Positions 1 to 7,373 of a DNA stretch of 64,000 bases are shown piece by piece. Origin of the DNA: Salipiger sp. H15. GTDB lineage: Bacteria; Pseudomonadota; Alphaproteobacteria; Rhodobacterales; Rhodobacteraceae. Below the pieces are notes generated by a model, which worked only from the letters and a program-made list of their open reading frames with translations, ran no database searches and had not been told where the DNA came from. How positions within the stretch are numbered: the stretch's first letter is position 1; each line of letters starts with the position of its first letter. The DNA is taken from positions 2,551,501-2,615,500 of the forward strand of contig NZ_CP123384.1 of NCBI RefSeq assembly GCF_040409955.1, given 5' to 3'. A program made the translations under genes and the position numbers.

Positions 1-2003
1 TAGATGCCGGTCTCGGCGTCGAGCCCTTGCCTGTCGATCCGCTTTCCATTTGGAAGCCAGAGCGGCACCGGCGAGACTGCCGCCAGCTCCGGCAGCTTCC
101 CGACGTGATCGGGGTTCTGACCATGCTGCGCCCAGAACTCGGGCGCGAGGCGCATGGGCTGCAGCTTGTCGCGCGCAGGCTTGAACACTGCAAGGTGAGG
201 CTCGCAGATCGACGCCGCGCCTGCAGCCTGGAACACGTGCGCCACGGGGCGCACAAGGTCGCGCTGCTCCTCGTCGAGGTACTTGTCGCCGACGATGTCC
301 ACCATGCGCCGCTCGACAACAGTGGCCATGGAATTGAGCCCGACCCTGACGATACGGTCCTTGGTCTCGCGCGCCGCCAGCGCGTCGAACACGTCGGACG
401 CCAGCGCGATCTGGTTGGGCATGTCCGCCCAGACCACCATGGCGCGCTCATCCGGCCCGCTGCCCACGTGCTGCGCCAGCTTCTCGGCAGCGGCGATCTG
501 GGCACGATCGCGCGTCAGCGCCTCGTGTGTCGCCTCTACCAGGAGCTGCGCCTCCTCCTCGCGCAGCTTGAGCACCTCGCCCACCAGCGAGGCCAGCGCC
601 TTGCGGTCGGGCTTCTTGCTGTCCGGAGGCATCCCGCGCAGTAGGTCGGTCGGCTCGCAGGCTCCTTGCTGCGCCTCGCGCATGAGGTCGGGCACCTGCA
701 GCAGCATCTCGGCCATGGACAGCCAGAAGACGGGCGCGGGCTGCTCCGGCAGGTCGAGGCTGAACCCGCGGTCTCCTGCCACCCCGACCGCAGGGGCTGC
801 CTGCAGCCCTGCGAGGTGGGCAAGGCCCTGCGACCACAACTTGTGCCAGCGCTTCATGTCGCCCGACCACGTCCCGGAAGGCGCGTCCGGGACGCCCTGT
901 GCCCAGAGGTCGAGCCGGGCGTCGTCCAGCCACTCGCCCTTGTAGGTCGCCGTCCTGCGCCACGCTCGCGCCAGCGTTCTGGCGACGTCGCCACCCTTGG
1001 CGCAGTGCTCCAGCAGCGGCGGCGAGGTCAGCACCAGAAGCCCGAACGCGCGCACGTCATGGACACCGGCGCTCTGCAGCTTGGATGCCAGCGACATCAG
1101 CGCGCCCGAGCGGTCGCCGCTGATCTCCTTGCGGGTCTCGATCAGGGTGCAGAGGTGCTTGCGCGTGGGGAACGCGGCGCAGAGGCCCTCGGCCAGCTTG
1201 TCGCCGTCATGCTGCTCCTTTGCCGATGCGACCGCGCCCTCGACCTGCGCGATATACACCTCAGGCACGTCGCCCGAGGCTCCTTCTCGCGCCTCTGCCT
1301 TGGGCGCGTGCGACGCCATGGCGGCGACCTCGGCGACGACGTCGAAACGCTCGCCGGTGTCTGGCTGCTCCAGCAGCACCGGCACCGGGACGCGGCCCTT
1401 CTCGCGCTTCTTGGCGTTTGGGAAGTTGATCGTCCCGGCGAGGCGCAGCCAGCGCGACAGGTCGAACGTGCCGTCGGGCGCGGCTCCGATCATCTGCCGC
1501 ACTCCTTGGTTCGCCAGTTCGATCAGTGAGCCGAACATGTGAACACCCTGCCGCTCGACCGCCTCGGGCAGGAGCCAGTAGGCGTGCAGCCCGCCGCCGG
1601 TGGCCACGACCATCGAGGGCTCGAACTCGCAGCACATGAGGCCAGCCCGCAGCTCCGCCTCGCTGCCATGGTCTCCGAAATCGAGATCCACATGAACGCA
1701 GCGCAGGTGCTCGATGTCGTCTTTCTTGGCGTTCGGGCCTGTCCTGCCCGAGGCGTAGCGCGCAGGCTTGAGGTAGATGTTGCAGTCGGCGTGCGCCTCG
1801 ACAAACGCGCGCAGCGCCTGCTGGTCGCCGGTGTACTCGAACGCGTCGCCCCGCGCGAAGTCGTCCGGATCGGGCGTCGCCCAGATCGAAACCCGCGCGC
1901 CGACGCCTCCCGAGGCGTCGATCCGGGCGAGGGTGTTGGCGTGCCTGAGGGCTGCGTCTGTATCGACGCGCAGCACGCCACTATCGTTTGTGTCTTTGGG
2001 CAT
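1..2003 (-). CDS. Archaeo-eukaryotic-type DNA primase/replication protein, partial (C-terminus beyond window)
   Basis: A frame starting at ATG 2003 stays open for 667 codons to the window edge. It carries the three hallmark motifs of AEP-superfamily (RepB-like prim-pol) primases: HVDLD at residues 104-108 (metal-binding D106 and D108), GGGLHAYW at 136-143, and RLAGTINFPNAKK at 187-199. Near residue 645 a segment NGKRIDRQGLDAETG resembles the linker that in phage and satellite replication proteins precedes an SF3/D5-type helicase domain, so a helicase may follow to the left; this is inference. A GAGGAG ribosome site lies 9 nt upstream of the start. The gene is last in the visible island operon. 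Expected role: initiating replication of the excised element. No Walker A motif is seen in the visible part. Confidence 0.85.
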   Translation of the reverse strand, partial: MPKDTNDSGVLRVDTDAALRHANTLARIDASGGVGARVSIWATPDPDDFARGDAFEYTGDQQALRAFVEAHADCNIYLKPARYASGRTGPNAKKDDIEHLRCVHVDLDFGDHGSEAELRAGLMCCEFEPSMVVATGGGLHAYWLLPEAVERQGVHMFGSLIELANQGVRQMIGAAPDGTFDLSRWLRLAGTINFPNAKKREKGRVPVPVLLEQPDTGERFDVVAEVAAMASHAPKAEAREGASGDVPEVYIAQVEGAVASAKEQHDGDKLAEGLCAAFPTRKHLCTLIETRKEISGDRSGALMSLASKLQSAGVHDVRAFGLLVLTSPPLLEHCAKGGDVARTLARAWRRTATYKGEWLDDARLDLWAQGVPDAPSGTWSGDMKRWHKLWSQGLAHLAGLQAAPAVGVAGDRGFSLDLPEQPAPVFWLSMAEMLLQVPDLMREAQQGACEPTDLLRGMPPDSKKPDRKALASLVGEVLKLREEEAQLLVEATHEALTRDRAQIAAAEKLAQHVGSGPDERAMVVWADMPNQIALASDVFDALAARETKDRIVRVGLNSMATVVERRMVDIVGDKYLDEEQRDLVRPVAHVFQAAGAASICEPHLAVFKPARDKLQPMRLAPEFWAQHGQNPDHVGKLPELAAVSPVPLWLPNGKRIDRQGLDAETGI

Positions 2004-2070
2004 CTATTCGGTCTCCTCGCCCTGTCACAGCAGGGGATTGCGTCGCGGGACGGGGAGACGTAGGGTGAAC

Positions 2071-2082
2071 GTGCAATTGCAC
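2071..2082. promoter_or_regulatory. Palindromic operator candidate upstream of primase
   Basis: GTGCAATTGCAC is a perfect 12-bp palindrome about 68 bp upstream of the primase start. A second, overlapping inverted pair AGGGTG/CACCCT flanks it (2062-2067 and 2080-2085). The position suits an operator or replication-protein site; the binding protein is unknown, although the AlpA-like protein of the same element is a candidate. Confidence 0.4.
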
Positions 2083-2197
2083 CCTATGTCGTGCGTCATC
2101 ACGACTTGGTTTGAAGGTCGAGGTTCACGCCTCGGCCTTCTTCCGTTTCAGGATGCGGGGAACGCCCATCACCCCAAGCGAATGACCAGCTATTGGG

Positions 2198-2231
2198 CCG
2201 CTCGACCTCGGGCTCATTCGAGGTCGAGCGG
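2198..2231. repeat. Perfect 13-bp stem, 8-nt loop hairpin
   Basis: CCGCTCGACCTCG (2198-2210) is exactly complementary to 2219-2231, with loop GGCTCATT. No T-run follows on either strand, so it is not a typical intrinsic terminator. It lies in the gap upstream of the primase gene, where a priming or origin structure would be plausible. Confidence 0.55.
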
Positions 2232-2281
2232 TGAGCCCCTATATGTGGTCGTCGTTGGTGTTGACGGACCTTGAGCGTAGC

Positions 2282-2301
2282 GCGCCCTCTGCGGAGGGCG
2301 C
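2282..2301 (-). terminator. GC hairpin after the 2311-2898 gene, no T-run
   Basis: GCGCCCTC and GAGGGCGC form an 8-bp stem with loop TGCG, 10 bp past the stop codon of the leftward gene. It lacks a downstream U-tract, so it may attenuate or stabilise the 3' end rather than terminate fully. Confidence 0.35.
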
Positions 2302-2310
2302 AAGGGCCGA

Positions 2311-2898
2311 TCAGATGACCCGCCGGACTCTCTCTTCCTTGTGCGCGAGTACTCGGTCGATGTGCGCGAGCACGTCTTCGCTCTTGAGCCAGTCCCTGAC
2401 CCACCCGTCGAGGAGGTCTAGCACCTCGCGCGGGGTCAGCCCGAGCAGCAGGTCGTCATCAGACGCGCCGTGGTACTCGCTCACGACGTCTCCCCTGCCG
2501 TTGGTGTGGAAGACAGCCAGGCCGCCGCCCACCGAGTTGAAAACGGATTCAGCGTGATCCTTTACGCCCTCGGCGGCGACCACCGGTAGCTGCCAGAGCA
2601 GACCGCGCTTGTCAGGTCGTTCGATGCGGTTGAGCAAGGCCCACACGACGTCGCCTTGACCAAACAGCCGCTCACCGTCTCGAAGTGGAATGTGGAAGTC
2701 TCCTCTGTTGAGTTCCAGGTCGAGCGTCAGCCCGTAGCGCTTCACGTCCGGGTCATAGCGCTCCTTCAGCACCGCGAACGCGCCTTTCAGCACGGCGCGC
2801 CGCGCTGCGTTCTCCCGTTCGGATCGGGCCTTGTTCTCGCGCTCTGCCGCCCGCTCTGCGGCGCGTCGCGCGATAGTCTGGTGGAATTCCTCGTCCAT
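2311..2898 (-). CDS. Island protein of unknown function (195 aa)
   Basis: The family is not recognised. The first 50 residues are strongly charged and helical (repeated RRAAERAAEREN pattern), likely a coiled coil. The rest looks globular, with an acidic, helical C-terminal part (LTPREVLDLLDGWVRDWL). An excellent AAGGAG ribosome site precedes ATG 2898, and the gene begins 17 nt after the stop of its upstream neighbour, so both are almost certainly co-transcribed and expressed. Codon use and position support a real gene. No transmembrane segment or catalytic motif can be seen. Confidence 0.75.
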   Translation of the reverse strand: MDEEFHQTIARRAAERAAERENKARSERENAARRAVLKGAFAVLKERYDPDVKRYGLTLDLELNRGDFHIPLRDGERLFGQGDVVWALLNRIERPDKRGLLWQLPVVAAEGVKDHAESVFNSVGGGLAVFHTNGRGDVVSEYHGASDDDLLLGLTPREVLDLLDGWVRDWLKSEDVLAHIDRVLAHKEERVRRVI

Positions 2899-2915
2899 CT
2901 CTGTCTCCTTTAAGG

Positions 2916-3653
2916 TCAGCGCTTGAACAGGTGCGGGAACCGCGCCTCGGCGGCGGGGATGCCCTCGGCCTCGGCGAGTCGCTGATACGCTTGCTGGCTA
3001 TCGTTCAGTTCGTGTGGGCCGAGAAAGGTGCGGAGCGATACGCCTCGGACGTAGTCGCCCCTCGGGTAGCGGGTGAGCGACGTTGCGGCGACCCAGAGGC
3101 CAGCACCCGAGGGGATGCCGAACGTCCGCCGCACCGCACCCGGAGCCATCGCGTTCCGCACCGCGAGCCGGAAGTCGTCCAGGCGGACGATCCTGAGCAC
3201 CTCGGCGTCGAGTTTCCGCAGCAGGTGCTCGCGCGGATCGCCCGCGCCGCCGCGCTCCACCCATCGGCGCATCGCGTGTTCGATCAGGCCCACGTTGATC
3301 GAGGTGTCCGGGTCGGGCCGCACCGGGTCGTATTCGGCGACCTCGTAGGTAATCCCACGGATGGCGTAAGTTTCGCCTCGGTGCGGCCTCTCCGTGAGGC
3401 ACTCCGGCACCCTGCGGAGGACTTCCAGAACGGGGCGCGAGCGGGTGCCGGTCACCCGCGCCGCGACCGTTGACCGGTCCCGCTTGAGCCGCGCTGCGAC
3501 CCGCCCGAGCGCCTTGGCGGAATGCCCGCTGCGACCCCCTCGGAAGCGCCCCGCCTGCACCGCCGTCTGCGCCAATTCCTGCGCCTCGCGCATCGCTCGG
3601 GTCACGACCCCCCGCGACAGCAGCGTGCAGGCGCTTTCCGAACTCAACGTCAT
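2916..3653 (-). CDS. Island protein of unknown function (245 aa)
   Basis: The function is not recognised. A very strong ribosome site (AGGAGG) precedes ATG 3653. The N-terminal 75 residues are rich in Arg and Ala, including SAKALGRVAARLKRDRSTVAAR, which could bind nucleic acid. The middle (GETYAIRGITYEVAEYDP) looks like a small beta-rich module, and the C-terminus is helical. It lies between the AlpA-like gene and another unknown gene in the leftward island block. It could be a satellite-specific regulator or replication accessory; nothing in the sequence decides this. Confidence 0.7.
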   Translation of the reverse strand: MTLSSESACTLLSRGVVTRAMREAQELAQTAVQAGRFRGGRSGHSAKALGRVAARLKRDRSTVAARVTGTRSRPVLEVLRRVPECLTERPHRGETYAIRGITYEVAEYDPVRPDPDTSINVGLIEHAMRRWVERGGAGDPREHLLRKLDAEVLRIVRLDDFRLAVRNAMAPGAVRRTFGIPSGAGLWVAATSLTRYPRGDYVRGVSLRTFLGPHELNDSQQAYQRLAEAEGIPAAEARFPHLFKR

Positions 3654-3731
3654 GTCTGCCTCCTTTCGTCAGGCAAGCCGGTACCGCTCGCCCTCAGGCG
3701 TCAGAGGTCTCCGGCGATGTTGGGGGTCAAG

Positions 3732-4070
3732 TCAGAGCAGGTCGGCTTTTGTCGCCCTGCGGCGCTTGTGCGCGGCGGTTTCGATGCGCTCGGCGAGGAT
3801 CAGTTCGGCGATGTCGCTGCTCTTATAGAAGACCCGCGAGCCCCACTTGTAATGCGGCGGCATCACGCCTCTCGAGCGCTGCATCTGGAGTGTGCCGACA
3901 TCGACCCCGCGCAGTTCCGCGACCTCATCCTCGGTCAGCAGACCGGCGTCGCTCAGCATCTTCGAAACGGTCGATGAGTAGCGGGGGCGGGGGATGCTCT
4001 GGATCAGCGCCTCAAGTTGCGCTTCCACGCTGGCGGGAAGACGGATCGCTCCCTGTGCAAGGTCTTCCAT
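3732..4070 (-). CDS. AlpA/excisionase-like helix-turn-helix protein
   Basis: Residues 45-91 (LLTEDEVAELRGVDVGTLQ, then PPHYKWGSRVFYKSSDIAELI) have the layout of MerR/AlpA/Xis-type winged helix-turn-helix domains: a helix pair that reads DNA, then the wing with the typical G-x-R-V-x-Y strand. In phage satellites such proteins activate integrase expression or direct excision. The N-terminal 40 residues may be a dimerisation helix. ATG 4070 has an AGGAG site 9 nt upstream. The C-terminus is very basic. It lies two genes downstream of the integrase in the same orientation, as expected for an excision or regulatory partner. Confidence 0.75.
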   Translation of the reverse strand: MEDLAQGAIRLPASVEAQLEALIQSIPRPRYSSTVSKMLSDAGLLTEDEVAELRGVDVGTLQMQRSRGVMPPHYKWGSRVFYKSSDIAELILAERIETAAHKRRRATKADLL

Positions 4071-4134
4071 GTGGTGTGTCTCCTGTTTCCGGTGCTGGAC
4101 TCAGGATGGCAGAACAAATCTGGGGGGAGAATTT

Positions 4135-4560
4135 TCACCCCCAGCTTTCTTTCGTCTCGCCCAAGAATCTTCTGACAGTGTCGTAGGCGGGGGCAGGGGC
4201 ATCGGTCGCCCTCCAGCGCGTCAGCACGCGCCGCGTGGCGGTGCTGACGTTGGCCTCGCCCTTGCAATGGGCCTGTGCCAGCCCGAGGGCGATGGAGCGC
4301 CACACGGCCCCGTCCTGCGCCCTCTGTGCGCCCGAGCCCCTGCCGCTCGCCACCCGCCGCAGGTGGGTCTCCTCCTGCGCCGCGTCGAGGGCGCGCAGCG
4401 CGGCGTTCACTCCGATCCAGTCCTCCGACCGCCCGTCCTCCGGCGGGATGCTGTCCCGCCAGAGTTCGAGGAACTCGCGCAGGCCCTCGGGAGGCACGGG
4501 GCGCGCCTCCTGTGCCTGCTCGGCGTTGCGCCGCAACGACTCACGGCCCTTGCGGTCCAT
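4135..4560 (-). CDS. Island protein of unknown function, coupled to the integrase (141 aa)
   Basis: The start codon overlaps the integrase stop by one base (TGATG), so translation is probably coupled. The protein is helical and charged, rich in Arg, Glu and Ala, without membrane segments or known motifs. It ends 64 bp before the AlpA-like gene. The close coupling suggests a role tied to recombination (for example a recombination-directionality or accessory factor), but that is inference from position only. Confidence 0.65.
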   Translation of the reverse strand: MDRKGRESLRRNAEQAQEARPVPPEGLREFLELWRDSIPPEDGRSEDWIGVNAALRALDAAQEETHLRRVASGRGSGAQRAQDGAVWRSIALGLAQAHCKGEANVSTATRRVLTRWRATDAPAPAYDTVRRFLGETKESWG

Positions 4561-5582
4561 CAGGCGCGCGCCAGCGCGGCATGGACGTCCGCAGCCCCAA
4601 GTTGCGTATAGCGCTTCAGGTGCTTCCAGTCGCGGTGCCCGCTCACGACGGCGACAAGTTCGATCCCAAGACCGGCGCGGAACAGCGACGTGACGGCGAG
4701 ATGCCGCAGGTCGTGGAAGTGCAGATCCGCAATGCCCAGCTTAGCGACGGCGCGGGTAAAGGCGGTCGAGGCGCTCTTGGCCTCGTAATCGAAAATCCGT
4801 CCCGACGTCCGGTCGCCCGCATGTTTGATTGCCAGATCGAACGCGGTCCCGACCAGCGGAACAGTCTGGTCGTTGCGCGCCTTTCGGCGCGGGTCCTTGC
4901 GCTCGCGGATGATGACGGTGCGCGCCTCGCGGTCGAAGTCTTCGATGCGGATGCGGGTGATCTCGGACAGGCGCATGGCGCTTGCCGCGCCGAACTTGGT
5001 GATGTCGCCCATCGGAATTCCTTGGCGCGGGTTGCCGTCGAAGTAGGCCACCAGCGCCGCCAGTTCGTCATCGGTCGGGATGCGGTCGCGCTCCTGACTG
5101 CGGGTGTCGATCCGCGCCGCCGTCAGGTCGCCACGGGCCTCCGCCGCCAGCTTCTCGTTGATGTCCAGTTTCTTGACCCTGCGACCCCACTTCAGAACGG
5201 CGCTCAGCGCCGACAGGTCGCCCGCCAGCGTCGCGCCGGTGATGCCATCCTTGCGGCGGCGCTCGACGAACTCGGCCATATGGACGGCGTCGAGGTGCTT
5301 CAGCTTCACCTTGCCCAGCGCGCCGCCCTTGATCCGGTTCAGCGTCGCCTTGGTCGTCCGGCCCGTCTCGACCTGTTCGAGGTATGCGCCCATCAGGTCG
5401 CCGAACGTCAGCGCTTCGCTGGAGATGGTGCCCGCCTGCGAGCCCTGACCGACGGCCCGCTCGATGTCTGCAGCCCACGCCTTGGCATCGGCCTTGCGGT
5501 CGAAGGTCCGAGCCTTGTATATACCCTGCTTCCGCACTTGCGCGCGGTACTTGCCCGAGGGCAGCTTGGTGATGGTCGCCAT
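4560..5582 (-). CDS. dusA-targeting tyrosine recombinase (integrase)
   Basis: This 340-residue phage integrase has an N-terminal arm-binding domain (residues 1-45, the LPSGKYRAQVRKQGIYKARTF type), a core-binding SAM-like domain (about 60-150), and a C-terminal catalytic domain. The catalytic set is complete: Arg204 (SAMRLSEI), His290 and Arg293 (HFHDLRH), His316 (SGHRDW) and nucleophile Tyr325 (KRYTQL). It starts 101 bp from the dusA start and points away from it, the classic arrangement for an integrase beside its own attachment site. The upstream region holds a good promoter and direct repeats fitting arm-type sites. It catalyses integration into, and with a partner excision from, the start of dusA. 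Confidence 0.95.
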   Translation of the reverse strand: MATITKLPSGKYRAQVRKQGIYKARTFDRKADAKAWAADIERAVGQGSQAGTISSEALTFGDLMGAYLEQVETGRTTKATLNRIKGGALGKVKLKHLDAVHMAEFVERRRKDGITGATLAGDLSALSAVLKWGRRVKKLDINEKLAAEARGDLTAARIDTRSQERDRIPTDDELAALVAYFDGNPRQGIPMGDITKFGAASAMRLSEITRIRIEDFDREARTVIIRERKDPRRKARNDQTVPLVGTAFDLAIKHAGDRTSGRIFDYEAKSASTAFTRAVAKLGIADLHFHDLRHLAVTSLFRAGLGIELVAVVSGHRDWKHLKRYTQLGAADVHAALARA

Positions 5583-5645
5583 CCGTGTGCATCCCGTGTG
5601 CTAGAGAACGTCAAAGAATGTATACGGTTTGTACATCCCGTGTGC
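5580..5645. repeat. Three direct repeats, candidate integrase arm sites
   Basis: CATCCGTGTGC (5580-5590) and two copies of CATCCCGTGTGC (5590-5601 and 5634-5645) lie head to tail between the integrase start and the dusA junction. Tyrosine integrases bind short direct repeats flanking the crossover core, so these are good arm-site candidates. The first copy overlaps the integrase start codon, which could let the integrase repress its own translation or transcription. Confidence 0.5.
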
Positions 5646-5647
5646 AA
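5619..5647 (-). promoter_or_regulatory. Sigma70-type promoter for the integrase operon
   Basis: Reading leftward, TTGCAC (5647-5642) and TATACA (5624-5619) are separated by exactly 17 bp. Transcription would start near 5612, giving a leader of about 30 nt before the integrase ATG at 5582. One of the direct repeats overlaps the -35 box, so integrase binding could autoregulate. Confidence 0.6.
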
Positions 5648-5682
5648 TGTATGTGCAAAATATGCCGGAAAACGCCGACAAC

Positions 5683-6678
5683 ATGCCTAATAAAACATTG
5701 AATTATCACGCTAAATTATCTGTCGCCCCGATGATGGACTGGACCGACCGGCATTGCCGCTACCTGCACCGCATCCTGTCGCGGCAGACGCTGCTCTATA
5801 CCGAGATGGTGACCTCGCCGGCGCTGGTGCGGGGCGGGGCGCTGCACCTTTTGACCCATGATCCCGCGGAACACCCGGTGGCGCTGCAGCTCGGCGGGTC
5901 GGACCCGGTGGAGCTGGCGCATGCGGCAAAGCTCGGGGCCGAGGCGGGCTACGACGAGATCAACCTCAACTGCGGCTGCCCCTCGGACCGGGTGCAGTCG
6001 GGCACCTTCGGCGCGGTGCTGATGAAGCACCCCGAGCTGGTCGCCGACTGCGTTGCCGCCATGCGCGAAGCGGTCGATGTCGAGGTGACGGTGAAATGCC
6101 GCATCGGCGTCGACGAGCAGGAGCCGCGCGAGGTGCTGCCGGACTTCCTCGAGAAGATCGCCACGGCGGGCTGCGAGAGGGTGACGATCCATGCCCGCAA
6201 GGCCTGGCTCAAGGGGCTGAGCCCGCGGGAGAACCGCGACATCCCGCCGCTCGACTACGAGCTGGTGCACGAGATGAAGGCGGCCTTCCCGCGGCTGCAT
6301 GTCTCGATCAACGGCGGGGTGCAGAGCCTCGAGGAGGCCGAGGCGCATCTCGCGCGCGGGCTCGACGGGGTGATGATCGGCCGCTCGGCCTACCACACGC
6401 CGTGGGACGTGCTGGCCGAGGCCGATGCGCGGATCTACGGCACCGGCACCGAGACCGTCTCACCCGACGAGGCGGTCGCCGCCATGGTGCCCTACATCGA
6501 GCGGCACATCGCGACGGGCGGCCGGCTGCACCAGGTCACGCGCCACATGCTCGGGCTCTTCTCGGGCCGACCGGGGGCGCGGAAATGGCGGCAGGTGCTG
6601 TCCGAGAAGGCCTCGCGCGATGGCGCCGGCACCGAGGTGCTGGACGAGGCGCTGGGGCGGATGCGCGAGGCGGCCTGA
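5683..6678 (+). CDS. dusA: tRNA-dihydrouridine(20/20a) synthase DusA
   Basis: DusA reduces specific D-loop uridines of tRNA using FMN and NADPH. The protein (331 aa from this start) has the family signatures: SVAPMMDWTDRHCRY near the N-terminus, the active-site NCGCPSDRVQ (catalytic Cys about residue 99), and INGGVQS / MIGRSAY phosphate-binding turns of the TIM barrel. The start is uncertain: ATG 5683 gives a normal length, while ATG 5647 and 5662 and TTG 5629 are in frame upstream. The first dozen codons are A+T-rich, unlike the rest, because the integrated element replaced the native 5' end. Promoter and ribosome site must therefore now come from the island. Confidence 0.95.
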   Translation: MPNKTLNYHAKLSVAPMMDWTDRHCRYLHRILSRQTLLYTEMVTSPALVRGGALHLLTHDPAEHPVALQLGGSDPVELAHAAKLGAEAGYDEINLNCGCPSDRVQSGTFGAVLMKHPELVADCVAAMREAVDVEVTVKCRIGVDEQEPREVLPDFLEKIATAGCERVTIHARKAWLKGLSPRENRDIPPLDYELVHEMKAAFPRLHVSINGGVQSLEEAEAHLARGLDGVMIGRSAYHTPWDVLAEADARIYGTGTETVSPDEAVAAMVPYIERHIATGGRLHQVTRHMLGLFSGRPGARKWRQVLSEKASRDGAGTEVLDEALGRMREAA

Positions 6679-6681
6679 GGC

Positions 6682-6900
6682 TCAGCTCTCGCGCTTGAGC
6701 CGGCCCGCGCGCCCGCCGCGCCGCTGCTGCAACAGCGCCTTGCGTCCGGGCAGGTCCGCCATGATCGCGCGCCGCTCCTCGGGCGTGTAGCCGGACCAGC
6801 CGGCGATCTCGTCCAGTGTGCGCAGGCAGCCGGTGCAGAGCCCGCTTGCGCGGTGCACCACGCAGATGTTCACGCAGGGGCTTTCCACCGGGCCGCCCAT
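6682..6900 (-). CDS. DUF1289 family cysteine-rich protein
   Basis: This 72-residue protein has the DUF1289 signature SPCVNICVVHRASGLCTGCLRTLDEIAGW, with four cysteines (in SPCVNIC and LCTGC) that probably bind a metal or Fe-S cluster. The family's role is not established. Its ATG overlaps the ruvX stop by one base (TGATG), so the two are translationally coupled. It converges on dusA with only 3 bp between stop codons. The C-terminal tail is very basic (QQRRGGRAGRLKR). Confidence 0.9.
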   Translation of the reverse strand: MGGPVESPCVNICVVHRASGLCTGCLRTLDEIAGWSGYTPEERRAIMADLPGRKALLQQRRGGRAGRLKRES

Positions 6901-7373
6901 CAGCCGTTCCGAAGGTTCCGCAGCCGGTCGAGCGCGCCCTGCAGGATGAATCCCGCCGCCACGTGGTCGATCAGCTCCGCGCGCTTCTTGCGCGAAGTGT
7001 CGGCCTCGATCAGCGCGCGCTCGGCGGCGACGGTCGAGAGCCGCTCGTCCCAGAATCCGATCGGCCCGTCCCAGAGCCGCGAGAAGTTGCGCGCGAAGGC
7101 GCGGGTCGATTGGGCGCGCGGCCCTTCCGAGCCGTCCATGTTGCGCGGCAGGCCGAGGATGATCCCGCCCACCTCGCGCCCCTGCACGATTTTCAGCAGC
7201 GCCTCGGCGTCGAGGGTGAACTTCGTGCGCTTGATCGTCTCGGTGGGGGTCGCGACCGAGAGCAGCCGGTCCGAGAGCGCGACGCCGATCGTCTTGGTGC
7301 CGAGGTCGAGCCCCGCGATGGCGCGCATCGGCGGCAGGGCGGCGGCGAAATCGGCGATCTCTTCGTGGATCAT
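6900..7373 (-). CDS. ruvX: Putative Holliday junction resolvase / pre-16S rRNA nuclease YqgF (RuvX)
   Basis: YqgF-family RNase H-fold nucleases process the 5' end of 16S rRNA and have been proposed as junction resolvases. The N-terminal strand [18 protein letters not shown] carries the catalytic Asp; [17 protein letters not shown] and [15 protein letters not shown] are the other family motifs, and a C-terminal Asp lies in ELIDHVAA. The chosen ATG (7373) gives 157 aa, the family length. The frame extends further upstream, but that extension lacks similarity to the family. It is transcribed ahead of the DUF1289 gene. Confidence 0.92.
   Translation of the reverse strand: MIHEEIADFAAALPPMRAIAGLDLGTKTIGVALSDRLLSVATPTETIKRTKFTLDAEALLKIVQGREVGGIILGLPRNMDGSEGPRAQSTRAFARNFSRLWDGPIGFWDERLSTVAAERALIEADTSRKKRAELIDHVAAGFILQGALDRLRNLRNG

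Larger units (their letters stand above)
2004..2310. other. Non-coding gap in island with palindromes
   Basis: No convincing gene was found here. The gap holds a 12-bp palindrome GTGCAATTGCAC (2071-2082), a hairpin with a perfect 13-bp stem (2198-2231), and a GC hairpin (2282-2301) just after the stop of the gene ending at 2311. Together these suggest the regulatory or replication-start region of the element, placed directly upstream of the primase gene. Confidence 0.5.
1..5745. mobile_element. Right end of a dusA-integrated genomic island, satellite-like
   Basis: Six leftward genes (integrase, small unknown, AlpA-like regulator, two unknowns, primase) run as a block away from a junction inside the 5' end of dusA. 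dusA-specific tyrosine integrases are an established class that inserts at the start of dusA. The content integrase plus Xis/AlpA-like protein plus primase, with no structural phage gene in view, matches phage satellites or small integrative elements. The left end lies outside the window, so total size and cargo are unknown. The right limit is placed between the A+T-rich leader (to about 5720) and the conserved dusA codons (about 5721-5745); the exact crossover cannot be set without the other attachment site. Confidence 0.75.

Noticed and set aside
2099..2404. Minus-strand frame of 101 codons in the island gap
   Set aside because: It overlaps the 3' part of the real gene at 2311-2898, crosses the hairpins and lacks a ribosome site.
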